Assembly (NCBI RefSeq): GCF_009184865.1
Contig: NZ_CP045096.1
Location: 8,184,001-8,248,000 of the forward strand
Direction: 5' to 3'
DNA from: Streptomyces phaeolivaceus
GTDB taxonomy: Bacteria; Actinomycetota; Actinomycetes; Streptomycetales; Streptomycetaceae
DNA length: 64,000 nucleotides
This document shows positions 51,905 to 60,387 of this stretch, piece by piece (within the stretch, counting starts at the first letter, position 1; each line of letters begins with the position of its first letter). Under the pieces are notes generated by a model that saw nothing but the letters and a program-made list of their open reading frames with translations, searched no databases and was not told the DNA's origin. A program made the translations under genes and the position numbers.

Positions 51905-52165
51905 TTACGGAGCGTCCGGCCCGAAGTCACCCGCCTGGGCGATGAAGGGGGCCCAGGCGGCCGGGGAGAGCGTCAGCTCGGGGCTGGCGGGGAGCTTGGA
52001 GTCACGGACGTGGATGGTGGAGGGGCAGGCGGCGACTTCTACGCAGTCGTCGCCCTCGGTGCCGCTGTACGTCGACTTCCGCCAGGCGAGCGCGATCTCG
52101 ACGCAGCTGTCGCCCTGAGTGCCGCTGTAGCTGCTCTTGAACCAGGCGAGTTCGGACCTGCTCAT
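51905..52165 (-). CDS. DUF397 protein with a duplicated motif
   Basis: 86 residues. ATG at 52165 overlaps the regulator's stop by one base. The DUF397 signature occurs twice: AWFKSSYSGTQGDSCVEIA and AWRKSTYSGTEGDDCVEVA, then the usual VRDSKLP and W-x-P-F end. Most family members have one copy. DUF397 proteins pair with WhiJ-type regulators in Streptomyces and probably bind them, as a possible antagonist. Confidence 0.9.
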   Translation of the reverse strand: MSRSELAWFKSSYSGTQGDSCVEIALAWRKSTYSGTEGDDCVEVAACPSTIHVRDSKLPASPELTLSPAAWAPFIAQAGDFGPDAP

Positions 52166-52983
52166 TACGCTCCTCGCAATCGCTCCAACAGGTCCTCGGA
52201 GTCAGCCGGGCTGAGGGCCTGCGAGCGCAGTGTCGCATACCGCTGGTTGAGTAGTCGGGCCTCTTTCCCGTCGGAGATCAGCCGCCCGCTCTGTTGTCCT
52301 TCGGAGTAGGCGAGTCGGCGCCCGTCCGGCAGTTCGACGAGTTGCACAGGGCCGTCGAGGCAGGCGTGATGCCTGCTGCTCAGCGGCATGATCTGAACCA
52401 CGACGTTCCGTAGCCGCATGAGTTCCAGGACATGGTCGAGCATCGCGCGCGTGACGTCCGGTCCGCCCAACTCCCGCCGGATGACGGCCTCCTCGATGAT
52501 GAAGCTGAACGAGGTGTTGGGGCGCTCCCGGAGGACTCGCTGTCGATCCATGCGCGCAGTCACCTGGGCTTCGAGCTGCTCGTCGGCCAGGGGCGGAATG
52601 CTCTCCCCGAACACCGCCCGCACGTACGGCTCCGACTGCAACAACCCCGGCACCAACCGGCACTCGTACGTACTCAGACTGACCGCCTGGCCCTCCAGCC
52701 GCGCCCACTTCCTGAACCACGACGCCAACCCCGGCTGTCGCGACAGGTGCTTCGCCGCCCTCAGCAACGCCCCCGTGTTGCCCAACACCCGGTCCGCGCG
52801 CTCCACGAACACCTCGTCCGCCATGCGCCTGCCCAGCTCGATCGAGGCGACCGTGTGCACACTGAACGCCACCAGCGGCGCGAACTGCTCCCTCGTGTAC
52901 CCGTGATGCTCCCGCAGCGCCTGTACGAACGCCCCGAACGTCTTCAGACTGTCGGACGGGTCCGGTTCCCAGTCCACGCTCAT
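52165..52983 (-). CDS. WhiJ-like XRE-family regulator (DUF5753)
   Basis: 272 residues from an ATG with GGAGG eleven bases upstream. The N-terminal helix-turn-helix spans about residues 15-75 (FGAFVQALREHHGYTREQF, SVHTVASIELG), and the C-terminal ~170 residues are the DUF5753 domain (YECRLVPGLLQSEPYVRAVF, IMPLSSRHHACLDG). WhiJ-type proteins repress development genes together with a DUF397 partner, which is encoded downstream with a one-base overlap. Many such pairs exist in one genome; the target here is unknown. Confidence 0.93.
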   Translation of the reverse strand: MSVDWEPDPSDSLKTFGAFVQALREHHGYTREQFAPLVAFSVHTVASIELGRRMADEVFVERADRVLGNTGALLRAAKHLSRQPGLASWFRKWARLEGQAVSLSTYECRLVPGLLQSEPYVRAVFGESIPPLADEQLEAQVTARMDRQRVLRERPNTSFSFIIEEAVIRRELGGPDVTRAMLDHVLELMRLRNVVVQIMPLSSRHHACLDGPVQLVELPDGRRLAYSEGQQSGRLISDGKEARLLNQRYATLRSQALSPADSEDLLERLRGA

Positions 52984-53068
52984 GCCCGGCCACCTCCAGA
53001 TGAGTCGGATCTCCCCACCATCAACTCACCCAGAGTCACGAACGGTTACGCGTACTGTCCATCGAACA

Positions 53069-53097
53069 CACGTGTACGGCCCAGGGCCGTACACGTG
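53069..53097 (-). terminator. Perfect hairpin after phoX
   Basis: CACGTGTACGGCC (53069-53081) and GGCCGTACACGTG (53085-53097) form a perfect 13-bp stem with a 3-base loop, beginning 14 bases after the PhoX stop. Near 53047-53054 a TACGCGTA palindrome may belong to the promoter of the WhiJ-like gene. Confidence 0.85.
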
Positions 53098-53110
53098 CCG
53101 CGCCGGGGGC

Positions 53111-54511
53111 TCAGGTACGACGCCAGGGCCCCGTCACCGCGAACGTCGTTCCCGGGGTGTAGCAGTTGACGTACATCGTGTCGCCGTCCGGGGAGAAGGT
53201 GACGCCGGCGAACTCGCCCCATTCGGGTGTGTCGGGGGTGCCGCCCGCCGCGGCGGCGGCCGATGTGATCGCCTGGGCGTTGCGGGCCATCGCGTAGACG
53301 TGGCCCCGGCGGGAGACGCCGTAGACGTGTTGGGTGCCGTTGCCGTCCTCGCAGACCATCAGGCCGCCGGAGGGGGCGAGGCAGATGTTGTCGGGGGATT
53401 CGCCGGGGAGTTGGAGGTCGGTGTCGGGGCCGAAGGCGATGACCAGGGTGAGGGTGCGGTGGTCGGGGTCGTAGCGCCAGATCTGGCCGTAGTGGTCGGC
53501 GGCCGAGCCGTCCGCGCTGCGGGCGAAGGAGGAGACGAAGTAGACGCATCGGCCGCCCCAGTAGCAGCCTTCGAGTTTCTGCGCGTGGGTGATGCCGCCG
53601 GGGCCGAAGTCCTGGTGGCGGATGGGGGTTTGGGCGGCGAGGGGGTCGGGGACGTCGATCCACTCGATGCCGTCGAAGCGGGTTCCCGGTTCCTGCACGG
53701 GGGACAGGTCGGGGACGCCCGGGACGCGCATCGCCTGGAGGCGGCCTCCGGCACGCAGTGAACCGAGGCCGCCCTTGGGCCTGTTGGGGAGGAAGCGGTA
53801 GAAGAGGCCGAAGGGCTTCTCGAAGGCGTCCTCCGTCTCGTAGACGACTCCCCGGTTCGGGTCCACCGCGATCGCCTCGTGCTGGAAGCGGCCCATCGCG
53901 GTGAGGGGGACGGCTCCCGAGCGGTGGGGATCGGCGGCGTCGACCTCGAAGATGAAACCGTGGTCCTTGGTGTAGCCGTTGGTGCCGGCCCGGTCCTCGG
54001 TCTCCTCGCAGGTCAGCCAGGTGCCCCAAGGGGTGGGCCCGCCCGCGCAGTTGACGGCGGTCCCGGCGATGGCCACGCGCTCCGAGAGGACCTTGCCCCG
54101 GGCGTCGAGCGTCAGGGACGTACAACCGCCCTTGCCCATCGGGTCGTAGGTCAGTCCCTCGATCGTGGGGACCGGGATACGGGCGTTGTGGCGGTTCTCG
54201 TGGTTGCGGACGAGGTGCACGCGTCCGTGGCGGCCGGGGAACGCGGACATGCCGTCGTGGTTGCTGGGGACCGGGCCCTCGCCCGAGCGGAGGGGGTCGC
54301 CCTCGCGGGAGAGCACCCGATAGCGGAAACCTTTCGGCAGGTCGAGCAGGCCGTTCGGGTCGGGGAGCAGGGGGCCGTAGCCGGCGGAGTGGCCGAGCGG
54401 GCTCTGCGCGGACGACGTGCCCGCGAAGAGTTCGGACAGGGCACCGGTGAACGCGATGCCTGCGACGCCCGCACCCGAGCGGGCGAGGGCCTGACGGCGG
54501 GTCACTGACAC
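53111..54511 (-). CDS. phoX: PhoX-type alkaline phosphatase (DUF839), Tat-exported
   Basis: 466 residues from a GTG at 54511 with AGGAAGG upstream. The N-terminus is a twin-arginine signal (TRRQALARSGAGVAGIAF). The rest is the PhoX beta-propeller: VRNHENR, GPTPWGTWLTCEET and AIAVDPNRGVVYETED. PhoX enzymes are secreted, calcium/iron-dependent phosphatases that release phosphate from organic esters. A PHO box 50 bases upstream indicates control by PhoP under phosphate limitation. Confidence 0.9.
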   Translation of the reverse strand: MSVTRRQALARSGAGVAGIAFTGALSELFAGTSSAQSPLGHSAGYGPLLPDPNGLLDLPKGFRYRVLSREGDPLRSGEGPVPSNHDGMSAFPGRHGRVHLVRNHENRHNARIPVPTIEGLTYDPMGKGGCTSLTLDARGKVLSERVAIAGTAVNCAGGPTPWGTWLTCEETEDRAGTNGYTKDHGFIFEVDAADPHRSGAVPLTAMGRFQHEAIAVDPNRGVVYETEDAFEKPFGLFYRFLPNRPKGGLGSLRAGGRLQAMRVPGVPDLSPVQEPGTRFDGIEWIDVPDPLAAQTPIRHQDFGPGGITHAQKLEGCYWGGRCVYFVSSFARSADGSAADHYGQIWRYDPDHRTLTLVIAFGPDTDLQLPGESPDNICLAPSGGLMVCEDGNGTQHVYGVSRRGHVYAMARNAQAITSAAAAAGGTPDTPEWGEFAGVTFSPDGDTMYVNCYTPGTTFAVTGPWRRT

Positions 54512-54560
54512 GGGAAAACCTTCCTGTTGGCGGACAGGATGTGACCCGCCTGTGTGTATC

Positions 54561-54582
54561 ACGCGGTCAACGCCGCGTGAAC
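54561..54582 (-). promoter_or_regulatory. PHO box (PhoP binding site) upstream of phoX
   Basis: Read on the minus strand, GTTCACGCGGC is followed directly by GTTGACCGCGT, two adjacent 11-base units matching the Streptomyces PHO box pattern. It ends 50 bases before the GTG of phoX. Confidence 0.8.
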
Positions 54583-54620
54583 CACGCGCGTAGAGGGGTG
54601 GGGGAGGAGTCGTGTCGGTG

Positions 54621-55472
54621 TCACTCGGTCGGAGGGGGCGGGGCGGGTGGTGAAACGGGAGGTGGGGGCGGGGATACGGGTGGGGAGGGGGGTGTGGGGT
54701 TCGGTGGGGGGCCTGCCTGGGCTCGTTCCAGGAAGCGGAGGAGTTCCACCGGGAAGGGGAGCACGAGCGTGGAGTTCTTCTCGGCGGCCACCGCCACCAC
54801 CGTCTGCAGCAGGCGGAGTTGGAGGGCGGAGGGGGTGTCGGCCATCTCCTTCGCCGCCTCCGAGAGCTTTCTCGACGCCTGCAGCTCCGCGTCCGCGTTG
54901 ATGATGCGGGCGCGGCGTTCGCGGTCGGCCTCGGCCTGGCGGGCCATGGAGCGCTTCATGGTGTCGGGGAGGGACACGTCCTTGATCTCCACACGGTCGA
55001 TGGTGACGCCCCACTCCACGGCGGGGCTGTCGATCATCAGCTCCAGGCCCTGGTTGAGCTTCTCGCGGTTGGACAGGAGGTCGTCCAGATCGCTCTTGCC
55101 GATGATCGAGCGCAGGGAGGTCTGGGCCATCTGGGAGACGGCGAAGCGGTAGTCCTGGACCTGGATGACCGCGTTCGCCGCGTCCACCACCTTGAAGTAG
55201 ACGACCGCGTCGACACGGACGGTGACGTTGTCGCGGGTGATGCCCTCCTGGGCCGGGACGGGCATCGTCACGATCTGCATGTTGACCTTGTGGATGCGGT
55301 CGATGCCGGGGACGACCATGGTGAAGCCGGGGGTTCTGGGATCACCGCGGAGGCGGCCCAGGCGGAAGACCACGCCTCGTTCGTACTGTTTGACGACTCG
55401 GGCGGCCGCGGCGACGTAGACGGTGGCGGCGGAGGCGAGTGCTGCGGCGGTGATGAGCAGGGACTCCAGCAT
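54621..55472 (-). CDS. SPFH/Band 7 protein (slipin, stomatin-like)
   Basis: 283 residues. One N-terminal membrane segment (ESLLITAAALASAATVYVAAAA) is followed by a Band 7 domain (ERGVVFRLGRLRG, VTVRVDAVVYFKVVDA, LRSIIGKSDLDDLLSNREKLNQ) and a coiled-coil helix (ARQAEADRERRARIINADAE). A Pro-rich tail ends it. Slipins form oligomeric scaffolds in membrane microdomains; often an NfeD partner is adjacent, but none is seen here. Confidence 0.93.
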   Translation of the reverse strand: MLESLLITAAALASAATVYVAAAARVVKQYERGVVFRLGRLRGDPRTPGFTMVVPGIDRIHKVNMQIVTMPVPAQEGITRDNVTVRVDAVVYFKVVDAANAVIQVQDYRFAVSQMAQTSLRSIIGKSDLDDLLSNREKLNQGLELMIDSPAVEWGVTIDRVEIKDVSLPDTMKRSMARQAEADRERRARIINADAELQASRKLSEAAKEMADTPSALQLRLLQTVVAVAAEKNSTLVLPFPVELLRFLERAQAGPPPNPTPPSPPVSPPPPPVSPPAPPPPTE

Positions 55473-55619
55473 GACGACCCCCTTGAGTCGTCCCGTATCC
55501 GTGGGAATTCCACGATATGTCGAGGGTGGGGGCGTAGGCGAATGTCGTCAGGGGGGGATGGTGCCGCCTGCGCCCACCCGTGCGGCTGGGGCGGCACGGG
55601 TGGGCGGGTTCGGTTCGGG

Positions 55620-57149
55620 TCAGGGCCTTGCCGACGTGGCCCTATCTGGTTCCGGGACCGTCATGCGGACCGGTTCCGTGCCTGTCGTGCTGTGGCGGGA
55701 CGCCCAGTTCTCCAGGGCGGTGCGGCAGGCGTGGTCGAGGTGGTGGAGACCGGTGAGGTGGAGCTCTATCGGGCGGTCCTGGGGGAGGGACTCCAGGTTG
55801 TCGAGGATCTTCGGGAGGCGGAGGAAGGTCGCGTTGCCGGACAGGTAGGCCTGTACGGGGCCCGCGCCCTTGTCGATGACCTCCAGCTTGATGTGCGAGG
55901 CCTCCCAGGCGGTCTTGGCCACGGAGAGGGCCAGACCGATCAGCACGCCCTCGAACATGTTCACCGCGACGATCGCCACGGCCGTCGCCACCAGGATCAG
56001 CGCCTCGCCCCGGTGGGTGCGCCACAGCGCGCCGACCTCGCGGAACGGGATCAGCTTCCAGCCCGCGTGGACGAGGATGCCGGCCAGGGCGGGCAGCGGT
56101 ATCAGGGCCAGGGCACCCGGCAGCAGGGCCACGAACAGCAGCAGCCAGACACCGTGCAGGACACGCGAGGCCTTGGTCTTCGCGCCCGCCTGGAGGTTGG
56201 CGGAGCTGCGCACGATCACCGCGGTCATCGGCAGCGCGCCGAGCAGCCCGCACACCGTGTTGCCGGCGCCCTGGGCCATCAGCTCCTTGTCGTACTCGGT
56301 GCGCGGACCGTCGTGCATCCGGTCCACGGCCGCCGCGCTGAACAGGCTCTCGGCGGAGGCGATGAGCGTGAAGGCGAGGATCGTGCCGAGGATCGCCACG
56401 TCCGCGAGCTGGCCGAAGGCGTCCAGGCCGGGCGGCTGGATGACGTCCAGCAGGCCCTTCACCTCGACGTTCGCCACCGGCAGGCGGAGCACGGCGGTGG
56501 CGAGGGTGGCCAGGACCACCGCGGCGAGCGCGCCGGGGACCACTTGCGCCTTCTTCGGCAGCCGCTTCCACAGCACCATCACCGCGACGGTGCCCGCGCC
56601 GATCGCCAGCGAGGCGAGCGCGGCGGTGGAGCCGACGGCGTCGACGAAGGCGCCGGGCAGGCCCGCGATCTTGTCGATGCCGGAGGCGGGGGCCTTCAGT
56701 CCGGCGGCCGAGTAGAGCTGCCCGGCGATGATCACCAGGCCGATGCCGGCGAGCATGCCCTCGACGACGGAGACGGATATCGCGCGGAACCAGCGGCCCA
56801 GCTTCAGCGCGCCCATGGCGAGCTGAAGCAGACCGGCGGCCAGCACGATCACCCCGAGCGCGGGCAGCCCGAACTGGCGTACCGCCTCGAAGACCAGCAC
56901 GGTCAGACCGGCCGCCGGGCCGGAGACCTGGAGACTGCTGCCGGGCATCAGACCGGCGACGAGGCCGCCCACGATGCCGGTGACCAGGCCGAGTTCGGCC
57001 GGTACCCCGGAGGCGACGGCGACACCGACGCACAACGGCAGGGCGACCAGGAACACGACGAGCGAGGCGCCGAAGTCCTGTCGCAGATGGGGGAACTTGG
57101 ATATGAGGGGGGTCTTGGAAGTCATCTCGGGCACCTGACCGCCGCTCAC
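55620..57149 (-). CDS. SulP-family anion transporter with a STAS domain
   Basis: 509 residues. A GTG at 57149 overlaps the carbonic anhydrase stop (GTGA); an ATG at 57125 is the alternative. About ten to twelve membrane segments begin with LRQDFGASLVVFLVALPLCVGVA, and a cytoplasmic STAS domain starts near residue 430 (HIKLEVIDKGAGPVQAYL). Translational coupling to a beta-carbonic anhydrase suggests bicarbonate, not sulfate, as substrate, as in BicA-type SulP proteins. Substrate identity is an inference from context. Confidence 0.93.
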   Translation of the reverse strand: MSGGQVPEMTSKTPLISKFPHLRQDFGASLVVFLVALPLCVGVAVASGVPAELGLVTGIVGGLVAGLMPGSSLQVSGPAAGLTVLVFEAVRQFGLPALGVIVLAAGLLQLAMGALKLGRWFRAISVSVVEGMLAGIGLVIIAGQLYSAAGLKAPASGIDKIAGLPGAFVDAVGSTAALASLAIGAGTVAVMVLWKRLPKKAQVVPGALAAVVLATLATAVLRLPVANVEVKGLLDVIQPPGLDAFGQLADVAILGTILAFTLIASAESLFSAAAVDRMHDGPRTEYDKELMAQGAGNTVCGLLGALPMTAVIVRSSANLQAGAKTKASRVLHGVWLLLFVALLPGALALIPLPALAGILVHAGWKLIPFREVGALWRTHRGEALILVATAVAIVAVNMFEGVLIGLALSVAKTAWEASHIKLEVIDKGAGPVQAYLSGNATFLRLPKILDNLESLPQDRPIELHLTGLHHLDHACRTALENWASRHSTTGTEPVRMTVPEPDRATSARP

Positions 57150-57724
57150 AGGGTCTCGAACTTGTCGGTGTCCGCGCGGTGTTCGCGTACACCACCCGTG
57201 TGGACCTCGTAGTACCAGCCGCGCAGCCGCAGCCGGCCGTCCGCGAGGCGCTTCTCCACACAGGGGTAGGAGCGCAGGCGCAGCAGCTGGCTGAGGACGT
57301 GGTTCTGCACGCCGTCGGCGACGGTCGGGTCCTCCACCGCGCCTTCGGGACGCGGTGTGGCGTGGGTCAGCCAGTCGCGTACGGCCGGTACGGCGTCCAG
57401 GTCGTCGCCGCGCACCAGTGCGCCGACGGCGCCGCAGTGCGAGTGTCCGCAGACCACGATGTCGGTGACGCCGAGGACCTCCACGGCGTACTCGATCGTC
57501 GCCGTCTCACCGGTGGGGCGGTCGGGGGCGTACGGCGGGACGATGTTGCCGGCGGTGCGCAGTTCGAACAGCTCGCCGGGGCGGGCTCCCGTGATCAGGG
57601 CCGGGACGACCCGTGAGTCGGAGCAGGTGATGAACAGGACCTCGGGGGACTGGCCTTCGGCCAGCCTGGCGAACTCCTCAGGGCGCTGTCCGAACGTACG
57701 GGCGTTGTCGATGAGGGGCTGCAT
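57146..57724 (-). CDS. Beta-class carbonic anhydrase
   Basis: 192 residues from an ATG at 57724, which AGGAGGAG precedes; the longer frame to 57931 lacks such a site. The zinc ligands are visible: Cys and Asp in TCSDSRV, His and Cys in CGHSHCGAVGAL. It interconverts CO2 and bicarbonate in the cytoplasm and is coupled to the SulP gene downstream. Its upstream region holds a small candidate ORF, three 11-base repeats and a long palindrome. Confidence 0.93.
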   Translation of the reverse strand: MQPLIDNARTFGQRPEEFARLAEGQSPEVLFITCSDSRVVPALITGARPGELFELRTAGNIVPPYAPDRPTGETATIEYAVEVLGVTDIVVCGHSHCGAVGALVRGDDLDAVPAVRDWLTHATPRPEGAVEDPTVADGVQNHVLSQLLRLRSYPCVEKRLADGRLRLRGWYYEVHTGGVREHRADTDKFETL

Positions 57725-57804
57725 GATGTGGTGACTCCTCCTGGCGCGCCTCTCCGGCGCGTCGGGCTTGCACGACAGATGTGGGGGGACGCGGGTTCCG
57801 CCGC

Positions 57805-58080
57805 TCAGCGGCAGAGGACCCGCGGTACGGCCGGGGTGTGGGCCGTGAGGTATCTCGACGCCCCGGGGTACGGGGCGTCGGGCCGTTGGGGTGCGCTCGT
57901 GGTCGCCGGGTTCTCCCCCAGCGGCGGACACACGCGCGTGTTTCCGGGCTCGGCTTTGGCCATGGCTTGACCAGACGTGTGCGCGAATGCGAAGAGAGCC
58001 GTGGGAGTGAAGAACTGGTGGACGAGTGCGGCGGTGATCCGTGACGAAGCGCCGGTATCGGTGGACTCGCGTCGCAACAT
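57805..58080 (-). CDS. Candidate 91-residue ORF upstream of carbonic anhydrase
   Basis: The frame starts at an ATG at 58080 with a good GAGGAGG site five bases upstream, and ends at 57805, 80 bases before the carbonic anhydrase gene. It reads MLRRESTDTGASSRITAALV at the start and is Pro-rich later. Third-base GC is only moderate, no domain is recognised, and it may be a leader peptide or chance frame. The ribosome site is the main support. Confidence 0.35.
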   Translation of the reverse strand: MLRRESTDTGASSRITAALVHQFFTPTALFAFAHTSGQAMAKAEPGNTRVCPPLGENPATTSAPQRPDAPYPGASRYLTAHTPAVPRVLCR

Positions 58081-58136
58081 GGGCCTCCTCGTTGCCAGTT
58101 CTCGGTGTCTCCCACGCATCGACACCTGCTCGACTT

Positions 58137-58169
58137 GGTCAACTGATGGTCAACCACTGGTCAAGAAAC
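58137..58169 (-). promoter_or_regulatory. Three contiguous 11-base direct repeats
   Basis: On the plus strand the units are GGTCAACTGAT, GGTCAACCACT and GGTCAAGAAAC, in exact 11-base register. Their reverse complements begin GTTGACC-like, close to one PHO box half (GTTCACC). They lie 57-89 bases upstream of the candidate ORF and about 410 bases before carbonic anhydrase. Confidence 0.65.
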
Positions 58170-58171
58170 AC

Positions 58172-58203
58172 GTTAACCCTGCAAAGTTGTTTGCAGGGTT
58201 AAC
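58172..58203. promoter_or_regulatory. 32-bp perfect inverted repeat upstream of the carbonic anhydrase unit
   Basis: GTTAACCCTGCAAA and TTTGCAGGGTTAAC flank GTTG. A third half-site-like TTAACGTTGCAA follows at 58204-58215. It lies 83 bases after the zapE stop, so it could also act as that gene's terminator, but its AT-rich ends and extra half-site favour an operator. Confidence 0.65.
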
Positions 58204-58285
58204 TTAACGTTGCAAGCTGAAGAGAGCCTGAAAAGCGGGGGACGGCTGACCGGAAATGCCCCTTGACCTGGGGCATTCGGGGCTG

Positions 58286-59386
58286 TTAGGCGAGACGGCC
58301 GGCGTCGCGCGCGAGGGCCGTGAGGCGGGAGATGGCGCGGAAGTACTTCTTGCGGTAACCGCCGTTCAGCATCTCCTCGCTGAACAGCCGGTCGAAGGGC
58401 ATGCCCGAGGCGAGCACGGGCACCTCGCGGTCGTACAACCGGTCGGCGAGCACCACCAGCCGCAGCGCCGTCGACTGGTCCGGAACCGGCTGGACGTCGG
58501 TCAGGCAGACCGCCTTCAGGCCGTCCGTGAGGGCGCCGTACCGGCTGGGGTGGACACGCGCGAGGTGCTCCAGGAGATGCGGGAAGTCGTCCAGCGAGGC
58601 GCCCTCGATGGCGTACGCGGCCTTGGTGACCACCTCGTCGGAGTGCGGCGCCGGGGCCTCGGGCAGACCGCGGTGGCGGTAGTCCTCGCCGTCGATGCGC
58701 AGCGAGCGGAAGTGGGCCGACAGGCCCTGGATCTCGCGCAGGAAGTCGACCGACGCGAACCGGCCCTCGCCGAGCTTGCCCGGCAGAGTGTTGGAGGTGG
58801 CGGCCAGGGCCACGCCCGCCTCGACGAGCCTGCCCAGCAGGGTCGACACCAGGACCGTGTCGCCCGGGTCGTCCAGCTCGAACTCGTCGATGCACAGCAG
58901 ACGGTGGCCGGACAGCGTCTGGACCGTCTTCTGGAAGCCGAGGGCCCCGACCAGGTTCGTCAGCTCCACGAAGGTGCCGAAGGCCTTGAGGGAGGGCTCG
59001 GCCGGGGTGGCGTGCCAGAGGGAGGCGAGGAGATGGGTCTTGCCGACGCCGTAACCGCCGTCCAGGTAGACGCCGCGCGGGCCGGCCGGGACCTTGGGGG
59101 CCTTCGCCCTGCCGAACCCGAAGAGGCCGCGCCTGCCGGAGCCGGACGCGTGCGCCCCGCCGAGGCCCGCCGCGAAGCCGCTCAGGGCGCGGACGGCCTC
59201 GGTCTGGCTGGGCTGGTTCGGGTCCGGGATGTACGTGGCGAAGCGCACCGAGTCGAAGCGGGGCGGTGGCACCATCTCGGCGACGAGCCGGTCCGCGGGG
59301 ACATGGGGCTCGCGGGTGCACAGGGACGCGGGAGCCGCTTCGGGTATCGGACCGATTCCGGACACGGTGGCTGAGGACGACGACAC
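58286..59386 (-). CDS. zapE: AFG1-type ATPase, cell division protein ZapE family
   Basis: 366 residues from a GTG at 59386 (VSSSSATVSG); a longer start at 59425 would overlap the divergent gene. Walker A is GGYGVGKTHLLASL, Walker B is LLCIDEFELDD, and sensor-like ATSNTLPGKL follows, with the AFG1 motif FLREIQGL. In E. coli ZapE modulates FtsZ; in actinomycetes the role is not established. It is divergent from the RibD-like gene with 37 bases between starts. Confidence 0.88.
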   Translation of the reverse strand: MSSSSATVSGIGPIPEAAPASLCTREPHVPADRLVAEMVPPPRFDSVRFATYIPDPNQPSQTEAVRALSGFAAGLGGAHASGSGRRGLFGFGRAKAPKVPAGPRGVYLDGGYGVGKTHLLASLWHATPAEPSLKAFGTFVELTNLVGALGFQKTVQTLSGHRLLCIDEFELDDPGDTVLVSTLLGRLVEAGVALAATSNTLPGKLGEGRFASVDFLREIQGLSAHFRSLRIDGEDYRHRGLPEAPAPHSDEVVTKAAYAIEGASLDDFPHLLEHLARVHPSRYGALTDGLKAVCLTDVQPVPDQSTALRLVVLADRLYDREVPVLASGMPFDRLFSEEMLNGGYRKKYFRAISRLTALARDAGRLA

Positions 59387-59423
59387 GGTTACCGAGTCTA
59401 AGGGTCGTGCCACACTGCACGAC

Positions 59424-60290
59424 ATGCGACGCCTGTTCCCTGTGACCGAAGAGACAGCGGCCCGGACACCGGAAGCGACCGGTGATGCGAATGCGACTGG
59501 AGTTCGAACGCCGGGCGCGGGCGGCGGGGCTCGCGCGGGCGGCGGGGCGGATCTCGTCGACCGGGAGTGGGCGCTCGACGAGCTGGCGGCGGCGTACGCC
59601 TATCCCGAACCGGGGCCCGGCGGACGCGAGCCCTGGCTGCGGGCCAACATGGTCTCCACGCTCGACGGCGCCGCCCAGCACGACGGGCGTTCGCGGCCCA
59701 TCTCCAGCGATGCCGACATGCGGATCTTCGGCACCCTGCGGGGACTCGCGGACGTGGTGATCGTCGGCGCGGAAACGGTACGCCAGGAGGGATACCGCCC
59801 GGCACGCGCGCGTGAGGCGTTCGCCGAGGCGCGCCGGACGGCCGGACAGCCGCCCGCGCCCGCCGTCGCCGTGGTCAGCGCGAGTCTGGAGCTCGACTTC
59901 TCGCTGCCGCTGTTCACCTCGCCGCTCACCCCGACGATCCTGCTCACCGGAGCCGCCGCGGCCCCCGACCGGATCGCCGCCGCCGAGAAGGCCGGGGTCC
60001 GGGTGGTGGTCGCCGGGGACGGCATGGGCGTCGACCCCGCGCGGGCCGTACGGGGCCTCGCCGAACTCGGGCTGACCCGGCTGCTCAGCGAGGGCGGACC
60101 CCGGCTGCTGGGGCAGCTGATCGCCGCCGACGTCCTGGACGAACTGTGTCTGACCGTGTCGCCGATGCTCACGGCCGGGGACGCCCAGCGGATCGCCGGG
60201 GGCCCCTCCGTGCCGGTGCCCAGGCGCTTCGCGCTGGCGTCGTTGCTGGAGGAGGCCGGGTTCCTGTTCGGTCGTTACCGTCGTACGTGA
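59424..60290 (+). CDS. RibD C-terminal / pyrimidine reductase-like protein
   Basis: 288 residues from an ATG at 59424. The dihydrofolate-reductase-like fold of RibD reductases is visible: RANMVSTLDGAAQ near residue 73, DVVIVGAETVRQEGYRPAR, and the C-terminal LLSEGGPRLLGQLIAADVLDELCLT. It should use NADPH to reduce a pterin- or pyrimidine-like substrate. It lacks the RibD deaminase domain, so its part in riboflavin synthesis is uncertain. The N-terminal 50 residues are low-complexity. Confidence 0.87.
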   Translation: MRRLFPVTEETAARTPEATGDANATGVRTPGAGGGARAGGGADLVDREWALDELAAAYAYPEPGPGGREPWLRANMVSTLDGAAQHDGRSRPISSDADMRIFGTLRGLADVVIVGAETVRQEGYRPARAREAFAEARRTAGQPPAPAVAVVSASLELDFSLPLFTSPLTPTILLTGAAAAPDRIAAAEKAGVRVVVAGDGMGVDPARAVRGLAELGLTRLLSEGGPRLLGQLIAADVLDELCLTVSPMLTAGDAQRIAGGPSVPVPRRFALASLLEEAGFLFGRYRRT

Positions 60291-60387
60291 AAGCGGGCGG
60301 AATCTACCGTTCCGTTTAGCTTTCGCTGGGCACACTAGAACCCTGAGGAGTGAGGGCCCGCGGGGCCCTCCGAGGAGAAGGGCGCCT

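Noticed and set aside
58172..58203. Nur (nickel regulator) box, because of TGCAA/TTGCA halves
   Set aside because: The half-site spacing is 6, not the 5 recalled for Nur, and the outer arms GTTAACCC do not fit.
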